Shown: positions 47,240-55,817, counted from the stretch's first letter. The stretch: 64,000 bases of DNA from Sutcliffiella horikoshii (GCF_008180725.1 NZ_VTEV01000003.1:487841-551840), one strand, 5' to 3'. Made by a program: numbers and translations. The notes: generated from the sequence alone by a model not told the origin.

Positions 47240-48448
47240 TTAGGATGCACTTTTAGACAACTCAGGTACATTTGTTGCAGAGGCTTTTAATTTTCGATCA
47301 TAAATGGAAGTGGTGAAAATGGCGATCAGCATAAAGGCCATCAGCACTCCAAACAACATCCCCATGCCGGAGAGGTCCACCAATACTCCACCCATGAAAG
47401 GTCCAAGCATTCGTCCTCCTGTTGCCGTTGAGTTCACAATTCCTTGATAGAATCCTTCACGCCCCTTTGGAGCAAGCTGATTCGCGACAGTTGGAACTGC
47501 CGGCCAGACAAACATCTCTCCAATTGTAATAATGATCATCGCTACTACAAAGGCTGTGTATTGTTCTGCTACGCCAACGACTGCAAAAGAAATAATGAAG
47601 ATAACCAAACCGACGATGATTTGTGTTTTCAGCGTTTTGGTATATTTTTTGACAATCCACGAGATGATAGGTTGCGCCAACACTATCAATGCCCCGTTGA
47701 TCGTCCACAAAATGCTGTACTGTTTAAGGGAAATGCCAAGCGATTGAGTATGTGTAGCAATGGTCGTCTGCCACTGGACATAGCCCATCCAGCACAGTAA
47801 ATAACCGATACATACCGTTAACAAAGCGTAAAGTTTAGTATGATCTTTTATTTTGCGCTTTTGATCCAACACCGAAGTCTGGCTAGTAGGGTTTGCTTGG
47901 ATTTTCCGATAACCGAATAATGCTATAGTGAAAAAGACCGCATATGTGACCGTATTCGCTAGGAATATGTAGTCAAAGCGGATGTCTGCAACAAGTCCAC
48001 CTAACGCAGCTCCAATTGCGACTCCGAGGTTTTGCGACACATACATGGCATTAAATGCTTTGCGCCCTCCCTCTTTCCAGACAGAACCGGCCATTGCATA
48101 CATGGATGGAAAAACAATACCGGAACCGAAACCGATGATGGTGAGATACACCACATAAAAAGTCCACGAGTGATTGATGGTCATCCCAATTAATGCTGTG
48201 ATGGTGATGGTAATCCCCAACAGTATCGACCGGTAGCCACCAATTTTATCAAAAAGGATGCCCCCGATCAGGTTACCAATGACACTTGCTCCGGCATTGA
48301 CCATCAAAACAAGGCCCGCTACAGAGAGAGATTTTCCAAGTATGTCATGAATGTATATTGTATTTAACGGCCATAAAAAAGAAGCCCCTGTTACGTTTAT
48401 TGCCATTCCAATAACTAATAACCAAAGGGCTCTGGGCATTTTTCGCAT
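47240..48448 (-). CDS. MFS transporter, probably YttB-like
   Basis: A 402-residue protein with 12 membrane helices. The loop GGILFDKIGGYRSILLG is the conserved MFS motif A region, and SVWKEGGRKAFNAMYVSQNLG is typical of drug-type MFS. It likely exports small molecules; the substrate is unknown. ATG at 48448 (MRKMPRALWLL) is chosen because GGAGGG lies 8 nt upstream. The gene lies between leuS and ytzC, where B. subtilis carries yttB, so the name is likely but not certain. A 9-N9-9 dyad upstream may be an operator. Confidence 0.8.
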   Translation of the reverse strand: MRKMPRALWLLVIGMAINVTGASFLWPLNTIYIHDILGKSLSVAGLVLMVNAGASVIGNLIGGILFDKIGGYRSILLGITITITALIGMTINHSWTFYVVYLTIIGFGSGIVFPSMYAMAGSVWKEGGRKAFNAMYVSQNLGVAIGAALGGLVADIRFDYIFLANTVTYAVFFTIALFGYRKIQANPTSQTSVLDQKRKIKDHTKLYALLTVCIGYLLCWMGYVQWQTTIATHTQSLGISLKQYSILWTINGALIVLAQPIISWIVKKYTKTLKTQIIVGLVIFIISFAVVGVAEQYTAFVVAMIIITIGEMFVWPAVPTVANQLAPKGREGFYQGIVNSTATGGRMLGPFMGGVLVDLSGMGMLFGVLMAFMLIAIFTTSIYDRKLKASATNVPELSKSAS

Positions 48449-48469
48449 CACTGCATGCCCTCCTTCAAC

Positions 48470-48496
48470 CAATTATTTCGAAATCCAAAATAATTG
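48470..48496. promoter_or_regulatory. Candidate operator dyad before the MFS gene
   Basis: CAATTATTT, 9 bp, AAATAATTG is a perfect inverted repeat 22-48 nt upstream of the MFS ATG. It has an operator-like geometry and does not match PerR, Fur, Zur or LexA boxes well. It lacks a T run for termination. Confidence 0.5.
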
Positions 48497-48599
48497 TAAT
48501 CCGTTTTGAAGGGAGTTTCAATATAAATATCTTGAAATTTGAAAGTGTATGTATTCTGACTTTTGGGATGAGCTGGAGGGGGATGGTGATTATTAGAGC

Positions 48600-48770
48600 G
48601 TTATTGTAACTTTTGCAGAGGTTATTGTGACTTTTGAAAAGTGGATTGTAACTTTTTCAGAGGTTATTGTGACTTTTCCGAGGGTTGTTGTGACTTTTTC
48701 AAAGTGGATTGTAACTTTTTCAAGGGTTATTGTGACTTTTGCAAAGACTATTGTAACTTTGCACATTTTT
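48600..48770. repeat. Tandem array, 21-bp period (8 units)
   Basis: Units begin (at ATTG) at 48603, 48624, 48645, 48666, 48687, 48708, 48729 and 48750, exactly 21 bp apart. Consensus is ATTGTRACTTTTNCANAGGTT. The sequence family is the same as at 36926-37030. It lies between the MFS gene and the small gene at 48856, both on the minus strand. A minus-strand frame (48593-48766) reads eight heptapeptides of the type KVTITxE, but has no ribosome binding site. Confidence 0.85.
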
Positions 48771-48831
48771 ATCTAGTATGCGGACAGAATGCAACATTTC
48801 TCACTTATCTAGAAGACTCAAATTGCATGTA

Positions 48832-48853
48832 AAAAAGCAGCACTAAGGCTGCT
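48832..48853 (-). terminator. Terminator of the small basic protein gene
   Basis: AGCAGC/GCTGCT stem with a 6-nt loop and TTTTTT on the minus strand just after the stop at 48856. Confidence 0.65.
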
Positions 48854-48855
48854 TA

Positions 48856-49020
48856 CTACTCGTTTTCGCTATGATTTTTAGAACGGACAGGCTGGGACTT
48901 TTTCAGATTTTTTTGCTTTACTTCCCTTACCGGATTATATTCTGCTCCCATTTCGACTGCAGTGTTCTCTGCATTTCTCGTTTTTTGTTCCGGGTTATTT
49001 TGCTTAGAACGTTTTTTCAT
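48856..49020 (-). CDS. Small hydrophilic basic protein (54 residues)
   Basis: ATG at 49020 with GGGAGG 9 nt upstream opens a 54-codon frame (MKKRSKQNNPEQKTRNAENT ...). It is rich in Lys, Arg, Asn, Gln and Glu with no hydrophobic segment, so it should be largely unfolded. Composition resembles small spore-associated proteins, but no SASP signature is seen. It lies 15 bp after ytzC and ends in a terminator, so ytzC and this gene probably form one transcript. Confidence 0.7.
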   Translation of the reverse strand: MKKRSKQNNPEQKTRNAENTAVEMGAEYNPVREVKQKNLKKSQPVRSKNHSENE

Positions 49021-49035
49021 TGATGGTAGCCTCCC

Positions 49036-49299
49036 TTAATGTCTCAATAAAGTCATTTCATTTTGCAGGTTTTGCAATTGAAGACGCATGCGGTTCAATT
49101 GCTCACGTTGCTGTGCGTTACAACTTTGGGAAAGGTGCATTAAGTCATTATACGTTGCCTCAATCTGCTCTTGAGCGCTTGTAAACTCTGTATCATTGTA
49201 GTGTTCCAATTGTTTTGCTTCTGTGTACTGTGCATGTGCATTGCGCAATGCATCTTCACATTGCTGTATAAACTGTTCAACCGATTCTCTTGTTGCCAT
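49036..49299 (-). CDS. ytzC: YtzC family protein (DUF2524)
   Basis: An 87-residue all-helical, probably coiled-coil protein (ESVEQFIQQCEDALRNAHAQ, QLNRMRLQLQNLQNEMTLL). Function is unknown in the family. ATG at 49299 is chosen because GGGGTGA lies 8 nt upstream; the longer frame to 49350 has no site. It is divergent from ytqA, as in B. subtilis. Confidence 0.85.
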   Translation of the reverse strand: MATRESVEQFIQQCEDALRNAHAQYTEAKQLEHYNDTEFTSAQEQIEATYNDLMHLSQSCNAQQREQLNRMRLQLQNLQNEMTLLRH

Positions 49300-49455
49300 G
49301 ATTCCATTCACCCCACATTTTTTCTGTGTACTCGGCTTTATTTTGCTCATTTTTCTTTAGACCATGCTAAAAAATTGAGGAGCATTGAAGCAGAAGCAAT
49401 TTACATGCTAAAATGGTTTGTTAGCAATAATGGATAAAAAAGAGGAGGAGTACGG

Positions 49456-50424
49456 ATGAACAAAATAAATGCGCAAAATCCGTTTCCATATTCCGTTGAA
49501 GATAAACGATATCACACTTGGAATTATCATTTACGTAACCATTTTGGGCATAAGGTATTTAAAGTCGCGTTAGATGGCGGCTTTGATTGTCCGAATAGGG
49601 ACGGTACGGTGGCACATGGCGGCTGTACTTTCTGCAGTGCCGCCGGTTCTGGTGACTTTGCAGGAAATCGAGCTGATGACCTGATTACACAATTTAATAA
49701 AATTAAAAATAAAATGCATCACAAATGGAAAGACGGCAAATACATGGCTTATTTTCAAGCTTTTACCAATACGCATGCACCTGTTGAAGTTCTGCGGGAA
49801 AAATACGAAACCGTGTTAAAACTAGACGGTGTAGTCGGACTTTCCATCGGAACACGTCCAGATTGCTTACCGGATGATGTGGTCGAATATCTGGCAGAAC
49901 TGAATGAACGCACGTATTTATGGGTGGAGCTTGGCCTCCAAACCGTTCATGAGCGTACCGCACTGTTGATTAACAGAGCACATGACTTCCAAACGTATGT
50001 AGAAGGTGTCAATAAACTGCGTAAACACGGTATTCGTGTATGTTCACATATCATTGACGGGCTGCCGCTTGAAGATAATAAAATGATGATGGAGACTGCA
50101 GAAGCTGTTGCAAAGTTAGACGTTCAAGGTATCAAGATTCACTTGCTGCATCTTTTGAAAGGCACTCCGATGGTGAAGCAATTTGAAAAAGGGATGCTTG
50201 AATTTCTGTCTTTTGAGGATTACATCCAACTTGTTTGCGACCAGCTTGAAATCTTACCGCCAGAGATGATCGTCCACCGTATTACAGGAGACGGTCCTAT
50301 TGATATTATGATTGGTCCCATGTGGAGTGTGGACAAGTGGTCTGTACTAAATGCCATTGATGCAGAGTTGAAAAAACGAGATAGCTGGCAGGGGAAATAT
50401 TATAATAGTGGTGATGGACGATGA
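49456..50424 (+). CDS. ytqA: Radical SAM protein YtqA
   Basis: A 322-residue radical SAM enzyme of the TIGR01212 type. The cluster cysteines are Cys45, Cys57 and Cys60 (CPNRDGTVAHGGCTFC), an atypical wide spacing shared by this family. SIGTRPDCLPDD and VELGLQTVHERT follow. The exact reaction is unknown to me; genomic linkage to ytqB suggests RNA modification. AGGAGGAG lies before the ATG. It overlaps ytqB by 4 bp (ATGA). Confidence 0.9.
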   Translation: MNKINAQNPFPYSVEDKRYHTWNYHLRNHFGHKVFKVALDGGFDCPNRDGTVAHGGCTFCSAAGSGDFAGNRADDLITQFNKIKNKMHHKWKDGKYMAYFQAFTNTHAPVEVLREKYETVLKLDGVVGLSIGTRPDCLPDDVVEYLAELNERTYLWVELGLQTVHERTALLINRAHDFQTYVEGVNKLRKHGIRVCSHIIDGLPLEDNKMMMETAEAVAKLDVQGIKIHLLHLLKGTPMVKQFEKGMLEFLSFEDYIQLVCDQLEILPPEMIVHRITGDGPIDIMIGPMWSVDKWSVLNAIDAELKKRDSWQGKYYNSGDGR

Positions 50425-50993
50425 AATTAGAACGAGTATTGCCTTATAGCAAAAAGATCATGAAGCTCGCCTTATCTGAGGGGGATATAGCTGTGGATTG
50501 TACGGTCGGAAACGGCCATGACACCCTTTTCCTTTCAGAGCTTGTCGGGGAAACCGGCCATGTGTATGGCTTCGATATACAGGAAGAAGCACTGTCGAAC
50601 ACGAAAACTTTGCTGGCGGAGCATGGGTTGGAGGCACGAGTCACCCTTTTTGAAGACAGTCATGCCGAAGTGTTGAAACGAATTCCTTTGGAAAAACATC
50701 GACTAATCAGAGGAGCCATTTTCAACCTCGGCTATCTTCCTGGTGGCGACAAAGACATTGTGACAGTTCCAGAAAGTACGATACAAGCCGTCGACAACCT
50801 ATTATCTGTGATGGAAAAAGAGGCAGTGATCGTCCTCGTCATCTACCACGGACACCCAGAAGGACAAGTCGAACGCGACGCACTTCTAGACTACGTCACC
50901 AAACTCGACCAAAAAAAAGCCCACGTCCTTCAATACCGCTTCATCAACCAAATCAACAACCCACCATTCATCATCGCAATCGAAAAAAAATAA
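50421..50993 (+). CDS. ytqB: Class I SAM-dependent methyltransferase YtqB (MnmM-type)
   Basis: A 190-residue methyltransferase. The SAM loop is AVDCTVGNGHDTLFLSE, followed by VYGFDIQEEAL and IFNLGYLPGGDK. B. subtilis YtqB has been assigned as MnmM, which methylates 5-aminomethyl-2-thiouridine at the tRNA wobble position. Translation is coupled to ytqA through the ATGA overlap. The 3' part of the gene is noticeably richer in C. It is followed by a strong terminator. Confidence 0.9.
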   Translation: MKLERVLPYSKKIMKLALSEGDIAVDCTVGNGHDTLFLSELVGETGHVYGFDIQEEALSNTKTLLAEHGLEARVTLFEDSHAEVLKRIPLEKHRLIRGAIFNLGYLPGGDKDIVTVPESTIQAVDNLLSVMEKEAVIVLVIYHGHPEGQVERDALLDYVTKLDQKKAHVLQYRFINQINNPPFIIAIEKK

Positions 50994-51024
50994 AGGAACC
51001 GGCAGAGATGCCGGTTCCTTTGTT
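50992..51024 (+). terminator. Terminator of ytqA-ytqB
   Basis: AAAGGAACCGGCA/TGCCGGTTCCTTT with a 4-nt loop, directly on the ytqB stop; the T run is short. Confidence 0.8.
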
Positions 51025-51094
51025 GCATTAACGCATTGAGGGTCAGACTCCTCTTCAGTTCTCTAAACCACTAAAGCCTTCCCCTCTCCACGCT

Positions 51095-52165
51095 TTACGC
51101 CCCCCGCCAGCTTTGAAATTTGCGGTAAGCCCGTCCGTTCATGTAGAAGAAGTAGGCGGTGCCGCCGCTTGCTTTGATGATGCTTTTGGCCATGGAGGAG
51201 ATGTCTTTGCATTCGTGGACTTTACGGTCTGAAAGATAGACTCCGAGCAGGCCGCGATTTATCAGGCGGTGGAATTTCTCAAATGGCAATCCAGCTGTAT
51301 AGGCATCTGCCTGATCCATAAAATGCTGTAATCTGTCCATAAACACAGACTCACTTTCATAATAAGTACAAAAATTGAGATCCCCACCATCTATATCCTC
51401 TTCCTGGTCAATGAAATAATCCAACAGAATATGTAGCCCCTGAATATAAGGGAAATAACCACCTACTATTTTCTCGGCATGTTGGGAGGTGAAGGATTCG
51501 CGGTATGCTTGCGAAACCAAACAGAATATCCCAAGAGTGGATCCTGTACAAGCCGAGAATTCATACCATTCCATGGGAGGCAGCTCCTCTTTATAAAGAG
51601 AGAACCATTCTTCCAGCCTCGGCACGCGTTCTTCCTCAATCACATGCTTATGTACCTGCAAATCACAATAATAGCCTGCAAGCCTAACTAGATGCGGAGC
51701 TATTAATTCATAATTACGATGAGACCTTAACACTTCCTGACAGGTCGTCACCAAACTTGCGAGATACCCCCCATCATCCTGTTCAACCCGAAATCGGTAA
51801 TACTCTTTCAAAGGTTCTCCGACCGTCAAAGCGTCCGGCATGGACTCATGCAGTGCTTCAAAGTCTTTAGGATCCAACGATGTGCTTCTGTCGCATAAGT
51901 TATCCAAATAGTCACTGATAGTCTGATATGCAACAATGAATTTCACCGCATTACGAAAATCAGCACCTGCAAGTAAAGACAGGATCCCTCCCCCTTCACA
52001 ATGGAAAGCTTTCGTCTCAATACTTGCCAGTGCCTGCTTGCGAAGCTCCTCATCTGGAATAACAGAAGCCCTCTTTTTCCAAAGCTCCAGCTCCTCATAT
52101 ACAACAGGAAACACATCTCGATACACTCTTTTCATCAAAGAAAAAGGATGGGTGGGTACCTTCAA
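51095..52165 (-). CDS. ytpB: Tetraprenyl-β-curcumene synthase YtpB (DUF2600)
   Basis: A 356-residue helical protein of the YtpB family. YQTISDYLDNLCDRSTSLD, an Asp-rich motif, and YIQGLHILLDYFIDQEEDI provide the expected acidic metal sites. The enzyme cyclises C35 tetraprenyl diphosphate to tetraprenyl-β-curcumene, the precursor of sporulenes in Bacillus spores. TTG start at 52165 with AAGGAAGTGA upstream. It lies 2 bp after the ytpA stop, so the two genes are one transcript. Confidence 0.92.
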   Translation of the reverse strand: MKVPTHPFSLMKRVYRDVFPVVYEELELWKKRASVIPDEELRKQALASIETKAFHCEGGGILSLLAGADFRNAVKFIVAYQTISDYLDNLCDRSTSLDPKDFEALHESMPDALTVGEPLKEYYRFRVEQDDGGYLASLVTTCQEVLRSHRNYELIAPHLVRLAGYYCDLQVHKHVIEEERVPRLEEWFSLYKEELPPMEWYEFSACTGSTLGIFCLVSQAYRESFTSQHAEKIVGGYFPYIQGLHILLDYFIDQEEDIDGGDLNFCTYYESESVFMDRLQHFMDQADAYTAGLPFEKFHRLINRGLLGVYLSDRKVHECKDISSMAKSIIKASGGTAYFFYMNGRAYRKFQSWRGA

Positions 52166-52167
52166 AT

Positions 52168-52959
52168 TCAGTCACTTCCTTCTAATTGTAAGTCCACAAA
52201 AGCTTTTGCATAACGGAAAACACGTGCACGCTCTGGTTCATTGAAAATTTCATGGTAAAGTCCTTCCCACTCCTTATACGTTTTCTCTTTGGCAGAAAGG
52301 GAATTAAACCATGTTTCTGATGCAAATTTGTCCACAACCAAGTCCTCTCCTGCCTGCAAAAGCAAAACAGGAACATCCGGGAATTTTTCAATGCCCGTAA
52401 AAGCCTGATTCATCGATTGAACAAGTTCACGATACCATCTAACAGACACTTTCGTGATGTAAAGCTCATCTCCTGCAGCAGTTTTTCGTATTTCTTCATT
52501 TCTTGTAGCTTTATCTATCGTCAAACCCGTTTTAAACTTTGTTTTCGGCAAGATAAAGTTAAGCCCTTTAGAAAGGACGTCGAGCCCTTTGGTTGGATGA
52601 TGCAACAGTTTCAAGCATGGTGAAGATAAGATAACACCGTCGACCATCAACGGCTTCTTTTCTTGAAGTGTACGGATAACTGCCAATCCTCCCATACTAT
52701 GTCCGATAACAAAGACAGGTGGTTTCAAGAGGTATGCTTCTTTGATCCACTTTTCTACTTCTTCTATATACTCATCAAAATTATCGATATGCCCTCTTCT
52801 CCGTGTGGAAAGACCTTGCCCAGGCAAATCCCCCATAATGACATTATACCCGTTTGTTTTCCACTGATCTAACAACCACGTGTATCTCCCGTGATGCTCC
52901 TGAGCTCCGTGGACAATGACGATGGTGCCTTTCGGATTTTCAGCCTCCCATTTCCACAT
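52168..52959 (-). CDS. ytpA: α/β hydrolase YtpA (lysophospholipase family)
   Basis: A 263-residue α/β hydrolase. The nucleophile Ser88 lies in VIGHSMGG, the acid is in LLQAGEDLVVD, and the His is in GLYHEIFNE. The opening IVIVHGAQEHHGRY gives the oxyanion region. B. subtilis YtpA has been linked to production of the phospholipid antibiotic bacilysocin. ATG at 52959 is chosen because GGAGTG lies upstream; the longer frame to 53040 lacks a site. It is divergent from ytoA. Confidence 0.9.
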   Translation of the reverse strand: MWKWEAENPKGTIVIVHGAQEHHGRYTWLLDQWKTNGYNVIMGDLPGQGLSTRRRGHIDNFDEYIEEVEKWIKEAYLLKPPVFVIGHSMGGLAVIRTLQEKKPLMVDGVILSSPCLKLLHHPTKGLDVLSKGLNFILPKTKFKTGLTIDKATRNEEIRKTAAGDELYITKVSVRWYRELVQSMNQAFTGIEKFPDVPVLLLQAGEDLVVDKFASETWFNSLSAKEKTYKEWEGLYHEIFNEPERARVFRYAKAFVDLQLEGSD

Positions 52960-53040
52960 TTCAAACACTCCCTTAAAAATATAAAATTCTTTCTGATATA
53001 ATAAAATAAAACAATCAATTCTTACAAGCTGGAGGAACAC

Positions 53041-53559
53041 ATGTATAAAATATACCCATATCTAGATAAAAAACCACAAATTGATGAGACAGCCTATTTG
53101 GCAGACTTCTCCGTGATCACTGGTGATGTGACCATAGGAAAAGAAAGCAGCATATGGTTTCATACTGTCATTCGCGGAGATGTTGCGCCGACCATTATCG
53201 GGAATAGAGTAAATATACAAGATCAATCCCTATTACATCAAAGTCCGAATAAGCCTTTGATAATAGAAGATGATGTCACAGTTGGGCATCAATGTACACT
53301 ACATAGCGGATTTGTTCGCAAAAACGCCTTAATTGGCATGGGCTCCATCATTTTAGACGGAGCTGAAATTGGAGAAGGCTCCTTCATCGGTGCCGGCAGC
53401 CTTGTTCCACCTGGAAAACGCATTCCACCAAATTCACTTGCATTTGGCCGCCCCGCCAAAGTAGTCCGCGAACTAACAGAAGAAGACAAACTAGACATGG
53501 CCCGCATACGAAGAGAATACGTCGAAAAAGGCCAATTCTACAAATCCATACAAAGTTGA
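53041..53559 (+). CDS. ytoA: γ-carbonic anhydrase family protein YtoA
   Basis: A 172-residue left-handed β-helix protein with hexapeptide repeats (SVITGDVTIGKESSIW, VIRGDVAPTIIGNRVNIQD). Metal-binding His residues appear in LLHQSP, VTVGHQCTLHSG. Family members bind zinc as trimers; carbonic anhydrase activity of YtoA itself is unproven. GGAGG lies before the ATG. A TATAAT box lies 40 bp upstream with a poor -35. Confidence 0.92.
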   Translation: MYKIYPYLDKKPQIDETAYLADFSVITGDVTIGKESSIWFHTVIRGDVAPTIIGNRVNIQDQSLLHQSPNKPLIIEDDVTVGHQCTLHSGFVRKNALIGMGSIILDGAEIGEGSFIGAGSLVPPGKRIPPNSLAFGRPAKVVRELTEEDKLDMARIRREYVEKGQFYKSIQS

Positions 53560-53604
53560 TTTTTTGATTAAAGGTCAATCATTAATGCAAAATATATATC
53601 CCAC

Positions 53605-53634
53605 ACACCACCCAAAAACCGGGTGGTGTTTTTA
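53605..53634 (+). terminator. Terminator of ytoA
   Basis: ACACCACCC/GGGTGGTGT with a 7-nt loop and TTTTT. Confidence 0.85.
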
Positions 53635-53759
53635 TTCTAAAATTTCTGTAAATTTTCCATCACCAAATTCTTACCCATTCTTTACATAGTCTTATAACTT
53701 CCTAAATATTCTCCATCTAAAATATAAATAAGAATAAAACCTAGCTAAAAGGAGTCCTA

Positions 53760-54302
53760 ATGATGGTCAAATTACTAGCTAATTTCTACGAATTTGAATG
53801 CAATTTGTTTCGCAGTGTGAATCGTCATTTTGACAGAAAGTATGTGAATTTCTTTTTTCGCAACATTACTCATGTTGGCGGAGCCACTTTTACCATTTGC
53901 ACCCTCTTACTTTTCATTATCTTCAGCAATCATTCCCTAAAACATACAGCTATTGCAGCGGGGCTATCATTGGCGCTTAGTCACATACCTGTAGCTATTG
54001 CAAAAAAACTATATCCAAGACGCCGTCCATACCTAGCGCTTGCTGAGATCAAAGTGGCCACAAACCCGCTTAAAGATCACTCCTTTCCATCTGGTCATAC
54101 TACTGCCATTTTCTCAAGTATAATTCCTTTTGTCCTATTTCTTCCGCCACTGGCAATCCTTTTAATACCTCTGGCGTTATGTGTAGGCATTTCAAGGATT
54201 TATCTTGGACTTCACTATCCATCGGATGTTGCAGTTGGAATGATACTCGGAAGCAGCACAGGAATATTTTCCTTTCTACTAATCATTCCACTATTTTCAT
54301 AA
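53760..54302 (+). CDS. PAP2 family membrane phosphatase
   Basis: A 180-residue protein with about 5-6 membrane helices. The phosphatase motifs are KKLYPRRRP (82-90), PSGHTTA (110-116) and SRIYLGLHYPSD (145-156), with the nucleophile His152. It dephosphorylates lipid phosphates such as undecaprenyl or phosphatidylglycerol phosphates; which one is unknown. AAAGGAG lies before the ATG. The glycosyltransferase follows 17 bp downstream, so a shared lipid-linked pathway is likely. Neither gene stands here in B. subtilis. Confidence 0.87.
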   Translation: MMVKLLANFYEFECNLFRSVNRHFDRKYVNFFFRNITHVGGATFTICTLLLFIIFSNHSLKHTAIAAGLSLALSHIPVAIAKKLYPRRRPYLALAEIKVATNPLKDHSFPSGHTTAIFSSIIPFVLFLPPLAILLIPLALCVGISRIYLGLHYPSDVAVGMILGSSTGIFSFLLIIPLFS

Positions 54303-54319
54303 AAAGAAGGAGGCTCACT

Positions 54320-55462
54320 ATGAAAATTGCCATTTTCACAGACACTTTTGCACCAGATGTCAATGGTGTCGCAAAGACGTTAAAACGTTTGACCAATTAC
54401 TTGGACAACAAAGGATTGGAATACCGAGTATTTGCACCAGAAAGTACGAACAAAGACCTTTTTTCCAGCCAGGTCCACCGCTTTGCAAGTCTTCCATTCT
54501 TCTTATATCCCGATTGCCGACTTGCATTACCGAATATACTGTCCGTGAAGGCCGAGCTAATAAAATTCAAACCAGACCTCATTCATGTTGCAACCCCATT
54601 TAATATCGGCCTTTGCGGACTTCACTATGCAAAAAAACTCGACATTCCAGTTGTGGGTTCTTACCATACGGACTTTGACAAATACCTCGAATACTACGAC
54701 CTTCAATTTCTGACAAAAGTACTTTGGAGCTATATGCGTTGGTTTCATCGCCCATTACGCAAGATTTTTGTTCCATCCACTGACACCCAGAACCACCTCA
54801 AGAATCACGGATTCACCAATACTGCTATCTGGCCTAGAGGAGTTGACTGCTCAGTATTCTATCCAGGTACATCCTCTCAACTCTTAAAAAACAAATTTAA
54901 TATAAAAGAAAAATATATCCTATCCTACGTTGGCAGACTTGCCCCTGAAAAAGATGTGGCCTTACTTCCAAACATTCAATCTTCCCTGCCTGAAACAATA
55001 CGTCATGATGTGCACTGGCTTATAGTAGGAGACGGACCAATCAAACAAGAATTACAAAACAATGCCCCCACCAATATGACTTTCGCCGGCTTTCAGTCTG
55101 GACAAAACCTGGCAGAGATCTATGCCGGTTCTGATGTATTCGTCTTTCCTTCTGCAACCGAAACCTTTGGGAATGTCGTCTTAGAATCCTTGGCATCTGG
55201 GACACCTGTAGTGGGTGCTAATGCTGGAGGTGTCCAGACAATCATTAAACAAGGGGTGACAGGGCATCTGTGCAACCCAAATGACGCTATTTCTTTTGCG
55301 TCTGCCATCACTAGTCTCATAGAAGACGAAGAAAAACGAGAACAAATGGGTTATGCGGGCCGCCACTATGCTTTGGAGCAATCTTGGGACTCTGTTTTCG
55401 AAAGACTGCTTCACGATTACCAAAGTGCTTTAACACCACAAAAACTACAAATACTTGCATAA
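54320..55462 (+). CDS. Family 4 (GT-B) glycosyltransferase
   Basis: A 380-residue GT-B enzyme. The N-terminal acceptor half opens KIAIFTDTFAPDVNGVAKTL. The donor half has LSYVGRLAPEKDV, the EX7E motif in VFPSATETFGNVVLESLASG, and VVGANAGGV. The closest known kinds transfer glucose or mannose to diacylglycerol or inositol acceptors. ATG at 54320 with AAGGAGG upstream; the longer frame from 54179 runs inside the phosphatase gene. It ends in a terminator. Confidence 0.87.
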   Translation: MKIAIFTDTFAPDVNGVAKTLKRLTNYLDNKGLEYRVFAPESTNKDLFSSQVHRFASLPFFLYPDCRLALPNILSVKAELIKFKPDLIHVATPFNIGLCGLHYAKKLDIPVVGSYHTDFDKYLEYYDLQFLTKVLWSYMRWFHRPLRKIFVPSTDTQNHLKNHGFTNTAIWPRGVDCSVFYPGTSSQLLKNKFNIKEKYILSYVGRLAPEKDVALLPNIQSSLPETIRHDVHWLIVGDGPIKQELQNNAPTNMTFAGFQSGQNLAEIYAGSDVFVFPSATETFGNVVLESLASGTPVVGANAGGVQTIIKQGVTGHLCNPNDAISFASAITSLIEDEEKREQMGYAGRHYALEQSWDSVFERLLHDYQSALTPQKLQILA

Positions 55463-55491
55463 GAAAAGGAGGCCACTGCGCCTCCTTTTCC
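55463..55491 (+). terminator. Terminator of the PAP2-glycosyltransferase operon
   Basis: GAAAAGGAGGC/GCCTCCTTTTC with a 6-nt loop directly after the stop. Confidence 0.8.
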
Positions 55492-55519
55492 TGTTAAAAC
55501 GAAGAAATTATTAAAAGAT

Positions 55520-55549
55520 TTGCAACTTTAAAATGGAATATTATATAAT
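55520..55549 (+). promoter_or_regulatory. Sigma-A promoter of the ABC-F leader transcript
   Basis: TTGCAA, 18 bp, TATAAT, 36 bp before the leader ORF start. Confidence 0.7.
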
Positions 55550-55584
55550 ATATTTATCTTACTTGTTCGGAAGGAGGGAAAAAG

Positions 55585-55716
55585 ATGTTACTATCTGTAA
55601 ATGCTCGCACTCAATATATGTCATACTTGCATATTTGTCGTGCAATTTTTCATGATTCAGCTATCAACGGGACACGTATGTCCTTTTTTAGACAGCTGAA
55701 TAGAAAAGACAGATAG
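55585..55716 (+). CDS. Leader peptide upstream of the ABC-F gene (43 codons)
   Basis: ATG at 55585 with a strong GGAAGGAGGG site 6 nt upstream opens a 43-codon frame (MLLSVNARTQYMSYLHICRA ...) that ends with TAG at 55714. It resembles no known protein. Its position between a sigma-A promoter and an intrinsic terminator, directly before an ABC-F gene, is the layout of a translational attenuator. Ribosomes stalled by antibiotic on the leader would let transcription pass the terminator. Confidence 0.65.
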   Translation: MLLSVNARTQYMSYLHICRAIFHDSAINGTRMSFFRQLNRKDR

Positions 55717-55771
55717 TAAGAGATCTTTAGCCCCACACACACCAGATGCATCGTGTACTTTGCGTCTAGAT

Positions 55772-55817
55772 AAAAACCATGGGAAAGAAGGCTTCTTCTT
55801 ACTCATGGTTTTTTTGT
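55772..55817 (+). terminator. Attenuator hairpin before the ABC-F gene
   Basis: AACCATGGGAAAGAAG pairs with CTTCTTACTCATGGTT (one mismatch) and is followed by TTTTTTT. It lies 56 bp after the leader stop and 31 bp before the ABC-F start. Confidence 0.85.

Noticed and set aside
51036-51062. GGGTCAGACTCC sequence as a relative of the hairpin at 34353
   Set aside because: Only the loop-side bases match; there is no stem or T run.
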